Below, in pieces: positions 26,301 through 33,207 of a stretch of DNA of 64,000 bases (positions are counted from its first letter, which is position 1; each line of letters starts with the position of its first letter). Under the pieces are notes generated by a model, which was given only the letters and a program-made list of their open reading frames with translations, was not told the origin of the DNA and did not search any database. The stretch covers positions 19,248-83,247 of the forward strand of contig CAITEC010000023.1 in NCBI GenBank assembly GCA_903891325.1, in the 5' to 3' direction. This stretch comes from an uncultured Opitutaceae bacterium (lineage in GTDB: Bacteria; Verrucomicrobiota; Verrucomicrobiia; Opitutales; Opitutaceae). Position numbers and translations under genes: made by a program.

Positions 26301-26433
26301 GCGAATCCGACTGCTGCGCGTGAGCCACGGGGGCTGCCGCAATCGTCAGAACGCCTAGGCACATTGCCAGGTATTTTCCAATCGGTGACGTGTGTTCCGG
26401 TTTCATTCTTGTTGGTTTGGGATGTTCTTGCAT
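23302..26433 (-). CDS. TonB-dependent outer-membrane receptor
   Basis: The product is 1043 aa; an inner ATG at 26406 (MKPEHT...) is an equally good start. After the signal peptide (ending 'APVAHAQQ') comes a predicted coiled coil ('LQDENAALRQQVADLEARL') and a Thr-rich linker. The segment 'VLSPFEVETT' follows, then the plug domain (about 120-260) and a long 22-strand-type barrel ending in aromatic 'TLSF'. I associate the 'SPFEV' segment with Opitutaceae receptors. It should import an oligosaccharide across the outer membrane. It lies downstream of a LacI regulator and upstream of cassette 2, and is followed by a strong terminator. Confidence 0.92.
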   Translation of the reverse strand: MQEHPKPTRMKPEHTSPIGKYLAMCLGVLTIAAAPVAHAQQSDSQKLQDENAALRQQVADLEARLNQTGPATATTTTSSTTTTTAGSPAAATGGEGVTVLSPFEVETTGAQGYLEGNATIGTRVAQPIQETPQYIQVLSSDFLSDTNSQNLTDILKYTATASGDNRFVSDRPTNSATPTLAATIRGFTLNTIERDGNTAAAFSDFNLDNIDRVEVVEGPAAVLYGAGYPGGVINFITKQPQFSRLPTTVDFTFGQNEDRKVVFDTNQSFSDKAAVRVVGAWTNSQGQRHFEFLKNFNITPEIAVSPFKSEKLKITIEDQYMQNSDNFNCNGWLATGSWFNAYYNPSNALMQAAGIVTTTNNGAGLTPQQQYQYRIFNSQANYLGDVVNSIAPGVITGATNNNAGLPVYTNSMLSGAGYYNNTTGQRVKDANFNFHNRGAQVDEDDNIFTMTVAASPTDWLDLHYTYSRSAELFNDVEGNNTPNADGYTFVADSGAVSSGYYNHAENHQGDAVATFEKWGIKNKLFGGFLYQKSIIQYQSGTPVGGSTLTSLFYASTPGATNALGNPGNTYVAIGLQNTNGAAPSFVPVDQVLYSRSGQVLTVAQVYSNWDPAFNVQPDDAALQPFFRTNLDGYILQYNEWYWMDQMAFMHDRLHVMYGYRNQEIRNQGQNLTSNYPYFSPPPNSFAQQGVYNQNVYDYSAAYEQTNFGTFRGSAFQYGATFDITKELTVYVNFSKTFKFNQSYRGGEAAGNVDLTNLITAALQNGGGSYVYLGQTVTSVSQGTAIAVGRGALQPLSNETGYNYEGGIKTSLWDGKLSGTLAFFEGTRSNVSTDDSVAQSNGAEPFNYSTTLFASGSSYYNSRNFRWRTTGQEYVIYGTEFTGVITPIRNFQSVVNIGYLPSAKQTSSLVYTPAYQASSVTNAINYNIIFDSRLANVPKETVSLWNKYTFDTGPARGLSLALGIRYLGARVYSQSMAYNPLNGGLMLPAFWDLDANITYPYEILGYKFKTKIGLYNLTNQTHFGGFDLTPDPLFNWICDTTLSF

Positions 26434-26567
26434 TGCCTGGGCCTGGCCCCGCCGTGAAGCAGGGTCAAACGTAGGTAAAAGTACTCAGAAATGGGGTTGT
26501 CAGGGGTGTCGCTGGCAAGGGGGTTTCTCCAGATTTCAAGTGACAAAAGGGTGTCGGCGGAAACTTG
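26434..26567 (-). promoter_or_regulatory. Leader/promoter region of the TonB receptor with candidate LacI operator
   Basis: The region between the LacI stop and the receptor start contains 'tcagaaatgg' (26485-26494), a 10-mer also found in the inverted repeat upstream of the lacI-type gene (27645-27654). On the minus strand a TTGACA box (near 26570) and a CTGACA box (near 26500) each have a 17-nt spacer to weak -10-like hexamers. This is consistent with a promoter controlled by the neighbouring LacI protein but is not proven. Confidence 0.4.
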
Positions 26568-27614
26568 TCAAGCACTCATCTGTTTTGAGATTGTTACCGC
26601 TGAAATCAGGCTGGGCGCCACAGTTATGCCAACCCTCCCATCAATCCGGGGATTCTCAATTCTCCAGATCAGGTGGTCGACCGCCTTCCGGACCAGTGTC
26701 GGCAGATTGATGTCGAGGGCGGCGGGCAGATGGTCCAGATTGTGGTAGATGGAGGGGTTGTAATTGCCCAGGATGGCCTCAAAATCGACCTCCGCCCGCA
26801 ATCCCGCTGCCCGCATCGACCGAAAAAGGGAGCCACAGAAGTGGTCAACGGGAATATAAACCCCTATGGGTTCGCGGGTAAACTCCATAAACTGCCTGAC
26901 CAACCAATCGCTTTCCTCATGGAGAGGCGTGACCTCAAGGTAGCTGAGGGGTTTTGGCTTCCCTAGGATGCTGTGCACCGTCAGGCCGAGTTCGCGGGCG
27001 TGGTCGGCAAAAGCCCGAACCCTCCAGGCCACGGCGCTGTAGCCGACGTCGGCCGCTATCACGGCGACCGCCTTGTAATTCCTGCCCCGCAGGTGCTCGG
27101 CAGCCATCCTCCCGTTCAGGTCGTTGTCGGGCTCAACGTAGTCGCCCGGGTAGGTGCTCGTCCGGCGGGTCATGAACCAGACGGAGGGCAGGTCGCCGAG
27201 CTGGGCGAGCGCCCGGGCCGACGGCTCCATGCCCTGGATGATGACCCCGTCGACGTCCCCCGCCGCAAGCGCCCGGGGGCACTCGTCGGGGCTTTCGGAG
27301 AAAACGACGCTCAGCTCCACGCGCAGGCGGTCGTTCGAGTGGCAGGTTTGGAGCAATTGCTCCTGAAACCAGCTGAAATTCGAGTTTCTCTGGACTCCGA
27401 CATACCAGAGCGCGATCCGCTTGGCCACCGGGAGCCGGGACTTCGGGCCCCTGCGCCGATGGATGGGGGTTGGCACATATCCGAGGTCGCTCATGACGTC
27501 GCGAACCTGCTGAAGCCGGCCGGGTGCAACCAGGTGGGGCTGGTTGATGACACGGGAGACCGTCGCCGGGGACACCCGGGCCTTACGAGCTATATCCGCT
27601 ATCAACAAAGACAT
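26568..27614 (-). CDS. LacI-family transcriptional regulator
   Basis: The 348-aa protein has an N-terminal LacI helix-turn-helix and hinge (residues 1-60, 'IADIARKARVSPATVSRVINQPHLV'). A periplasmic-binding-like effector domain with 'GVIIQGMEPSA' and 'GYSAVAWRVRAFADHA' follows. It probably senses a sugar and represses the adjacent TonB receptor and cassette 2 genes. Its own upstream region contains TTTCAG-N7-CTGAAA dyads overlapping a TTGACA box, which suggests autoregulation. It lies 134 nt upstream of the receptor ORF start, on the same strand. Confidence 0.9.
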   Translation of the reverse strand: MSLLIADIARKARVSPATVSRVINQPHLVAPGRLQQVRDVMSDLGYVPTPIHRRRGPKSRLPVAKRIALWYVGVQRNSNFSWFQEQLLQTCHSNDRLRVELSVVFSESPDECPRALAAGDVDGVIIQGMEPSARALAQLGDLPSVWFMTRRTSTYPGDYVEPDNDLNGRMAAEHLRGRNYKAVAVIAADVGYSAVAWRVRAFADHARELGLTVHSILGKPKPLSYLEVTPLHEESDWLVRQFMEFTREPIGVYIPVDHFCGSLFRSMRAAGLRAEVDFEAILGNYNPSIYHNLDHLPAALDINLPTLVRKAVDHLIWRIENPRIDGRVGITVAPSLISAVTISKQMSA

Positions 27615-27636
27615 ACGTCGGGGTAACGGGGTAACG

Positions 27637-27678
27637 CTGAATTTTCAGAAATGGACTGAAATAGCCTGAAAATGTCAA
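27637..27678 (-). promoter_or_regulatory. Promoter and dyad operator upstream of the lacI-type gene
   Basis: The minus strand carries TTGACA (27673-27678) followed by TTTCAG repeats. TTTCAG-N7-CTGAAA forms a perfect dyad at 27643-27661, and ctgaattttcag (27637-27648) is a second imperfect palindrome. Half-site spacing fits LacI-family operators. CTGAAA-type half-sites recur near 28602 in the next divergent promoter region. Confidence 0.55.
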
Positions 27679-27707
27679 GCAATCCTCACCCAAACGTAAC
27701 CCCCCGC

Positions 27708-28580
27708 TCAAAAACCCGTGCGCTTAAGCGCCCGCCGCCATGCCGCGGCAAAGGCGCGCCGGGCGACGATCGCGTCCGGCCAGGGGTGCGGGTGGGTGCT
27801 CAGGTGGTAGCCGTGCGACATCCCAAGCTCGGGGCAGGTCCAGAGCTCCCCGCCGGGCCGCGGGCCGGCCAGCCAGAGCGCGAACAGGTCCTCGACAAAC
27901 TTCATGTAGTCCCGGAACTCGGGCGTCAGCCGCCCCCGGCCGTCGGTCACCGGCACCTGGCAGTGCTGGCTGTTGAAGGGCCGGAGGTGGAAAAGGCGGG
28001 AGTTTTGTATCAGTTTTTTCCATACAAGCAGCCGCCGCGAGTAGTCGGCGGGCATCATGTGCTTGGAAACGGCGAAGTGGGAGTGGTCCCAGGTGACCGG
28101 CATGAGCGCCCCGGTCGCGCGCCGGTAGCGCCTTGCGATCTCGTCGAACTTCTCGGGGGTCTCCGTCGCCGTGTCGCGGTGGGTCTCGATGTGCGGGTCC
28201 AGCCCCATGCTCCGGGCCACCCGGACCAGCCGGGGGATGCCCCGGGCCGCGACCGCCGGAGGCGTGTCGTCGTCCATCCACTGCACGTTGATCAGCGGCA
28301 CCCCGACGGCACGGTGGGCGCGGAAGTGGGGCATGGCCTCGGCGAGGCTGCCGGCGGATATCCCGCTGAAGATCCGCAACCCCGCGCGGTCGGCCTCCGC
28401 CTTGACCTCCGGGGTCGCATACGAGGCGATTCCGTCGAAGCCGGCCGCCTTGATCGCGGCGATCTGCTTTTTCAGGGGCCAGGTCCGGCCGGCGGAGGGC
28501 CATCCGATCATCGACCAGGGTGTTGCGCACTGGATCAGGCGCGGGGCTTTGGGGCGGGATTTCATGACATGAAATTTCAT
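27708..28580 (-). CDS. Sugar phosphate isomerase/epimerase-like TIM-barrel protein
   Basis: The 290-aa product shows the xylose-isomerase-like TIM-barrel (AP endonuclease 2) pattern: 'IAAIKAAGFDGIASYATPEVKAEADRAGLRIFSG', and a metal-site-like Glu in 'PHIETHRDT' followed later by 'VTWDHSHFAVSKHM'. The reaction is unknown; members isomerise or epimerise keto-sugars or act on cyclitols. A second start (MKSRPK, 28565) is possible because a CATGAAATTTCATG palindrome overlaps the first. The gene is divergent from the GH78-led operon with a 53-bp gap and lies upstream of the LacI gene on the same strand. Confidence 0.72.
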   Translation of the reverse strand: MKFHVMKSRPKAPRLIQCATPWSMIGWPSAGRTWPLKKQIAAIKAAGFDGIASYATPEVKAEADRAGLRIFSGISAGSLAEAMPHFRAHRAVGVPLINVQWMDDDTPPAVAARGIPRLVRVARSMGLDPHIETHRDTATETPEKFDEIARRYRRATGALMPVTWDHSHFAVSKHMMPADYSRRLLVWKKLIQNSRLFHLRPFNSQHCQVPVTDGRGRLTPEFRDYMKFVEDLFALWLAGPRPGGELWTCPELGMSHGYHLSTHPHPWPDAIVARRAFAAAWRRALKRTGF

Positions 28581-28633
28581 GCAAAATTCTGTTTAAAAAA
28601 ACTGAAATGACGAGCTGAATCCAAGCCCAACCC
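28568..28633. promoter_or_regulatory. Divergent promoter region with a 14-bp palindrome
   Basis: The short region between the isomerase-like gene and the GH78 operon starts with the perfect palindrome catgaaatttcatg (28568-28581) overlapping the minus-strand start codon. It also contains 'actgaaatg' and 'ttctgttt', similar to the CTGAAA half-sites of the lacI-type upstream region. This fits coordinated control of both operons. Confidence 0.45.
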
Positions 28634-31072
28634 ATGTCCAAGCCTTTCGTCCAATCAGCGTCGTGGATCTGGTCAGCCGAGGGCATCCACTCGGTCCCGG
28701 CCCCGGGCGCCGCATCCCCGTCCCAGTATCAGGTCCGCTATTTCCGCCGGAATTTCACCGTCGCGGACCCCGGGGCGGCCGCGCTGGCCGTCCACGTGTC
28801 GGCCGACAGCCGCTTTCTGCTCTACTGCAACGGCGCCCTGGTTGGGCGGGGGCCGGCAAAGGGCGATGTCAATCACCAGTTCTACGACAGCTTCGACCTG
28901 ACCCCGCTCCTGCGGAAGGGCGCGAACACGCTGGCCGCGCTCGTCTTCGACATGTCGCGCGTGGCGCTCTATCCCTCCCTCCTCGGGGCCCCCGGCTCGA
29001 TCATGCCCTATGCGGGCGGTTTCGTCCTCGAGGGCGCCCTGACGTCCGGGGACGGCTCCGTCATTGAAGACCTGCGGACCGACGCCTCCTGGAAGGTCGC
29101 CGTCGACTCCGGCCACCAGTTTCAAAACGAGAACACCCGCTTTGAGGGCTACCACGGCTATTTCGAGCGGCGCGCCGAGGCCCGGATCCCGCGGGGTTGG
29201 ACGGGAGTCTCGTTCGACGACGCTGCGTGGCCCGCCGCGCGCGTGCTCTACCGGGCGGAGCGCATCGAGGACAGGCGCGACCCGACCAGTCCCTACGGGC
29301 TCCTGCCGCGAATGATCCCGCCGCTGGTCGAGGAGGATCCGGCGACCTTCTCGGAGGTTTTTTCAGCGGGCGGCGCGCCCGCGCCCGCAGGCTGGGCCGA
29401 GCTTGTCCGAAGCGGCCGGCCCCTGACCCTGCCCCCCGGGTCGATCGTGGACGTGATCCTCGACGCCGGCCGGCTCACGACGGGCTATCCCTCGATTTCC
29501 GTGTCAGGGGGCGCCGGCAGCACGATCCGGCTCACCTACGCGGAGGCGCTGCGCCTCCGCTGGGACACGCCCGGGGCCACGCTCTTCGGGCGCCAGCAGC
29601 CGCTGGGGAACCTGGCATCGGTCTTTGCCGACGAGACGACGGGGTGGACCTTCGACCGGCGCGGCGCCATTACCGGATGGGGCGACATCTGGGAGCCGGA
29701 CGGCCGCGGCGAGCCCTTCGAGCCCTGGCACTGGCGGGCCTTCCAGTTTGTCGGGCTGAGGATCGCCGTCGGGGCCGAGCCGCTCACGCTGAAGTCCCTC
29801 GCGCACCGATTCACCGGCTATCCCTACCGGATGACCGCCTCGTTCGCCTCCTCGGATCCCGCCCTGGACCGGATATGGCCGGTCGGCCTGCACACCATGC
29901 GGCTCTGCTCGCACGAGACCTTCGAGGATGGACCCCATTATGAGCAGATGCAGTACGCGGGCGACAGCATGATCACCTCGCTGATCGGCCTCCTCACCTC
30001 CGGCGACGGCCGGCTGAGCCGCCAGGAGCTCCATCACATGGACTGGTCCCGCCTGTCCGACGGGCTCACGCAGAGCCGCTACCCGTCCCGCCTCGTGCAG
30101 ATCATACCGAGCTGGTCGCTTCACTGGATCACGACCGCGCGGGACTATCTCCTCTATTCCGGCGACGCCGCGACCGTGCGGGAGATTTGGCCCGGAGTGC
30201 GCAGCGTGATCGACTGGTTCCGCCGGCACTGCGACGCGGGAGGGCTCCCCGGCGCCCTTCCCTACTGGAATATCACCGACTGGTGCGCGTGGTGGCCGCG
30301 GGGCGTTGTTCCCGGCGCCGACAGCGGCCCGACGACCATTATCGCATCCCAATACATCGTGGCCCTGGACGAGGCGGCCTGGATCGCCGGGCACCTGGGG
30401 CTCCCCGCCGACGCGGCTGCGCTGGCAGCCGAGGCCGCCGCACTCAGGCCCCGACTCCATGCCCTGATGTGGAGCGAGGAGCAGGGTCTTTACTTCGATC
30501 GGCCCGGCGGTCCCGAGGTCAGCCAGTACGGCAACGCGTGGGCTGTCGTCGCCGGCGTGGCCGGCCCCCGCGAGCGCGAGCGCCTTGGCGCCCGGTTCCC
30601 GCTTGATCCGGCGCTCGCGCCCGGTTCGTTCTTCTGCTGGCACACCGTGTTTGCCGCGCTGCGCCTCTGCGGGCGTTACGACGAGATGCCCCGCTACCTC
30701 GGCACCTGGCACGAGTCGATCAGCTACGGCCTGTCGACCTTCGTCGAGGAAAACTCCTACTGGCGCTCAATGTGCCACGCGTGGTCGGCGCACCCGGTCA
30801 TCGAGTTCCTCACCGGGGTGCTCGGGGTGACGCCGACCGAGCCGGGATTCGGCCGCGTCACCGTCGCGCCGCACCGCTGCGGGCTGGACCACGCGGCGGG
30901 AAGCGTGTGCACGCCGCGCGGCCCGATCGACGTGGCCTGGCGCGCGGCCGGCGGCCGCTTCACGCTGAAGATCACGGCCCCCGAGGGAATGCCCGTCGAC
31001 GTTGTCGCGCCGGGCGGCGCCAAGCGCAGCTTCCCGGGCGGGCGCTTCGAGGAGTCCTTTCCCCTATCATGA
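28634..31072 (+). CDS. Alpha-L-rhamnosidase-like glycosidase (GH78-type)
   Basis: The 812-aa protein opens with a carbohydrate-binding/beta-sandwich part ('ASWIWSAEG', 'YQVRYFRRNFTV', 'LYCNGALVGRGPA'). An (alpha/alpha)6 catalytic region follows, with 'TFEDGPHYEQMQYAGDSMI', typical of GH78-like enzymes, and 'NITDWCAWWPRG'. The C-terminal beta-sandwich ends with 'TPRGPIDVAWRAAGGRFTLKI'. The acidic residues in the 'EDGPHYEQMQYAGD' element are the likely catalytic set. No signal peptide is evident, so it may act on imported oligosaccharides. The stop overlaps the next start (ATGA). Removal of terminal L-rhamnose fits the rhamnose genes further right. Confidence 0.82.
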   Translation: MSKPFVQSASWIWSAEGIHSVPAPGAASPSQYQVRYFRRNFTVADPGAAALAVHVSADSRFLLYCNGALVGRGPAKGDVNHQFYDSFDLTPLLRKGANTLAALVFDMSRVALYPSLLGAPGSIMPYAGGFVLEGALTSGDGSVIEDLRTDASWKVAVDSGHQFQNENTRFEGYHGYFERRAEARIPRGWTGVSFDDAAWPAARVLYRAERIEDRRDPTSPYGLLPRMIPPLVEEDPATFSEVFSAGGAPAPAGWAELVRSGRPLTLPPGSIVDVILDAGRLTTGYPSISVSGGAGSTIRLTYAEALRLRWDTPGATLFGRQQPLGNLASVFADETTGWTFDRRGAITGWGDIWEPDGRGEPFEPWHWRAFQFVGLRIAVGAEPLTLKSLAHRFTGYPYRMTASFASSDPALDRIWPVGLHTMRLCSHETFEDGPHYEQMQYAGDSMITSLIGLLTSGDGRLSRQELHHMDWSRLSDGLTQSRYPSRLVQIIPSWSLHWITTARDYLLYSGDAATVREIWPGVRSVIDWFRRHCDAGGLPGALPYWNITDWCAWWPRGVVPGADSGPTTIIASQYIVALDEAAWIAGHLGLPADAAALAAEAAALRPRLHALMWSEEQGLYFDRPGGPEVSQYGNAWAVVAGVAGPRERERLGARFPLDPALAPGSFFCWHTVFAALRLCGRYDEMPRYLGTWHESISYGLSTFVEENSYWRSMCHAWSAHPVIEFLTGVLGVTPTEPGFGRVTVAPHRCGLDHAAGSVCTPRGPIDVAWRAAGGRFTLKITAPEGMPVDVVAPGGAKRSFPGGRFEESFPLS

Positions 31073-31923
31073 ACCCATCCGCCCTCAGCCTCGACCACGA
31101 AGCCGGCCGCGCCGTGACGATATCCGCCGGCGGCGCAGTCCTCTTCCGGTACGTCTACGCGCCCGGGACCCAGCCCGGCGAGTCGCCCCGCCCCTACGCC
31201 CATCCCGTCAATTCCCTGGCCGGCGACCGGCTCAGCGGATTTCGCCCGAACGACCACCCGTGGCACCAGGGCCTGAGCCTGACGGTCACCAACCTGTCCG
31301 GGGTCAATTTCTGGGGCGGTCCGACCTACCGGCGCGAGGACAGCTACCGCTGGCGGAACGATCACGGGGAGCAGCGCCACCGGGAGTGGCTCGAGCTCAG
31401 TCCGGCGCGCCTAAGGCACACGCTGGCCTGGCACGCCACCGCGACCGGCGAAGTGATGCTCGACGAGACGCGCGAGCTCCTGGTCTCCGCGGCCGCGGGG
31501 AGCTGGAGCCTCGAATGGGCGAGCCGGCTGGTGAATGTCACCGGGCGGACGCTCGAGTTTGGCGATCCGGATACGGCCGGCCTCCCCGGCTCCCACTACA
31601 CCGGACTGCAGTTTCGCGGCGCGCGGGCGCTGCTCGACGACCACGGCGACGCCGCGATCCGCCTCTGCTCCGAGGGAGCGAACGAGGGGGAAAAGGCCGT
31701 GCACGGCGCCCCGGGTCGCTGGATGGAATGGCACGTCCAGTCCGACGAGACCCTGCGCCGGACGCTGATCCGCTTCGAGAATCCCTCCGCGCCGATCCGG
31801 TGGTTTGTGCGCAGGGCCTATCCCCTCGCCGCGTTTTCCCTCAACCGGGAGCCCGGGCTCACCCTCCCGGCCGGGGGGGCGATCGACCTCCGCCACCGGC
31901 TGACCTTCGCCGACGTGCCATGA
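31069..31923 (+). CDS. PmoA/DUF6807-family protein
   Basis: I chose the ATG at 31069, which overlaps the GH78 stop by 4 nt and gives a 284-aa product without the non-homologous extension of the track ORF. Recognisable pieces are 'FRYVYAPG', 'RPNDHPWHQGLSLTVTNLSGVNFWGG' and 'GSHYTGLQFRGARALLDDHGDA'. They match the PmoA (DUF6807) family, beta-sandwich proteins common in polysaccharide-utilisation operons, where the catalytic role is not established. The His-rich 'NDHPWHQG' element is the most conserved and could bind metal or sugar. It is coupled on both sides by 4-nt overlaps. Confidence 0.85.
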   Translation: MNPSALSLDHEAGRAVTISAGGAVLFRYVYAPGTQPGESPRPYAHPVNSLAGDRLSGFRPNDHPWHQGLSLTVTNLSGVNFWGGPTYRREDSYRWRNDHGEQRHREWLELSPARLRHTLAWHATATGEVMLDETRELLVSAAAGSWSLEWASRLVNVTGRTLEFGDPDTAGLPGSHYTGLQFRGARALLDDHGDAAIRLCSEGANEGEKAVHGAPGRWMEWHVQSDETLRRTLIRFENPSAPIRWFVRRAYPLAAFSLNREPGLTLPAGGAIDLRHRLTFADVP

Positions 31924-33203
31924 ACCTGGATCGAAAGGATTTCCTTCGCTGTGTCGGTGCCGGCGCCCTCGGCGCCCTGGCCCTTCCCTCGCGCGGGTCC
32001 GTGACCGTTGCGTCCGAGCCGCCGCTTCCGGCATTTTCCAGCGGTACCGCCGAGGGCTATTGGAGCGCGGTCCGCGCCCGCTTTCCCCTGGATCCCGGAC
32101 TGGCCTACTTCAATACCGGCGGACTGGGCCCGGCCTCCTCGCCCGTCCTCGAGCTCTTCACGCGGACGATGATGGCCCACCAGCGCATCTCCGACACCGG
32201 TTTCGAGGGATTCGCCCCGGCGCGCGCGACCGCGGCCCGCTTCCTCGGCGTGTCCCCCCAGGAAATCGCCTTCAGCCGCAACACGACGGAGGGCAACTCC
32301 ATCGTGGCGGCCGGGCTCAGGCTTGGACCGGGCGACGAGGTGATCCTCGATTCCCACGCCCATCCGGGCGGCTCGTTTCCCTGGTACAACCAGGCGAAGG
32401 CCCGCGGCGTCGTCGTCAAGCTCTTCGAACCCGACCCGGCGACCGCCGCCGGCAACGTCGAGCGGATCCGCGCCCTGGTCACCCCGCGCACGCGGGTCAT
32501 CCAGGTGAGCCACGTGACAGCCCCGACCGGTATCGTCATGCCCGCGGCCGACATCGGCGCGCTCGCGCGCGCCCACGGGGCGTGGTTCCACGTGGACGGC
32601 GCGCAGTCGGCCGGGATGATCCGGTTCAGCGTGCGCGACCTGGGGTGCGATTCCTTCGCGACCAGCGGGCACAAGTGGCTCGGCGGTCCGCATGAGACGG
32701 GCATTTTCTTTGTCCGAAAGGAACGGCTTGACGAGGTGTCCCCGCCCGAGGTCGGGGCGCACTCGGGAAGGCTCCCCGTCCTTCCCGGGGTCCTTCACTA
32801 CAGCCCGACGGCCCTCCGCTACGAATACGGGACCCGGAACGCCGCGAGCGTCGTCGCGCTTGCGGCCGCGCTGCGCTGGCAGGAGGAAATCGGCCGGGAC
32901 CGGATCGAGGAACGGGGCCGGGAGCTGTCATCGCGCGTCAGGGCGGACCTCAGGGCGATTCCCGACATCGAGTTCCTGACGCCGGAGGCCCCCGGCCTTT
33001 CCGGGTCGATGCTGACCTTCCGGACCCCGCGGATGCCGTTTGCGACCCTGTTCGGCCGGCTTGAGAAGGGTTACCGGATCCGCTGCAGGCCGGTGAGCGA
33101 GCAGAACCTGAACGCCGTCCGCGTCTCGACCCATTTCTTCAACTCCCCCGCGGAATGCGACCGGCTGGTCGAGGCCGTGGGCAGCATCCTCAAGGAAGCC
33201 TGA
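31920..33203 (+). CDS. Class V PLP-dependent aminotransferase-like protein, exported type N-terminus
   Basis: The 427-aa product begins 'MNLDRKDFLRCVGAGALGALALP', a Tat-like leader with RK instead of a twin Arg, so export is uncertain. The class V aminotransferase core follows: 'GLGPASSPVLE', the PLP-binding 'HVDGAQSAG', and the Schiff-base Lys in 'TSGHKWLGG'. It resembles isopenicillin-N-epimerase-like members. Its substrate is unknown, and an aminotransferase is unusual between glycosidase genes. Overlap of 4 nt with PmoA/DUF6807 and a 4-nt gap to GH127 argue for real co-expression. Confidence 0.88.
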   Translation: MNLDRKDFLRCVGAGALGALALPSRGSVTVASEPPLPAFSSGTAEGYWSAVRARFPLDPGLAYFNTGGLGPASSPVLELFTRTMMAHQRISDTGFEGFAPARATAARFLGVSPQEIAFSRNTTEGNSIVAAGLRLGPGDEVILDSHAHPGGSFPWYNQAKARGVVVKLFEPDPATAAGNVERIRALVTPRTRVIQVSHVTAPTGIVMPAADIGALARAHGAWFHVDGAQSAGMIRFSVRDLGCDSFATSGHKWLGGPHETGIFFVRKERLDEVSPPEVGAHSGRLPVLPGVLHYSPTALRYEYGTRNAASVVALAAALRWQEEIGRDRIEERGRELSSRVRADLRAIPDIEFLTPEAPGLSGSMLTFRTPRMPFATLFGRLEKGYRIRCRPVSEQNLNAVRVSTHFFNSPAECDRLVEAVGSILKEA

Positions 33204-33207
33204 CACC

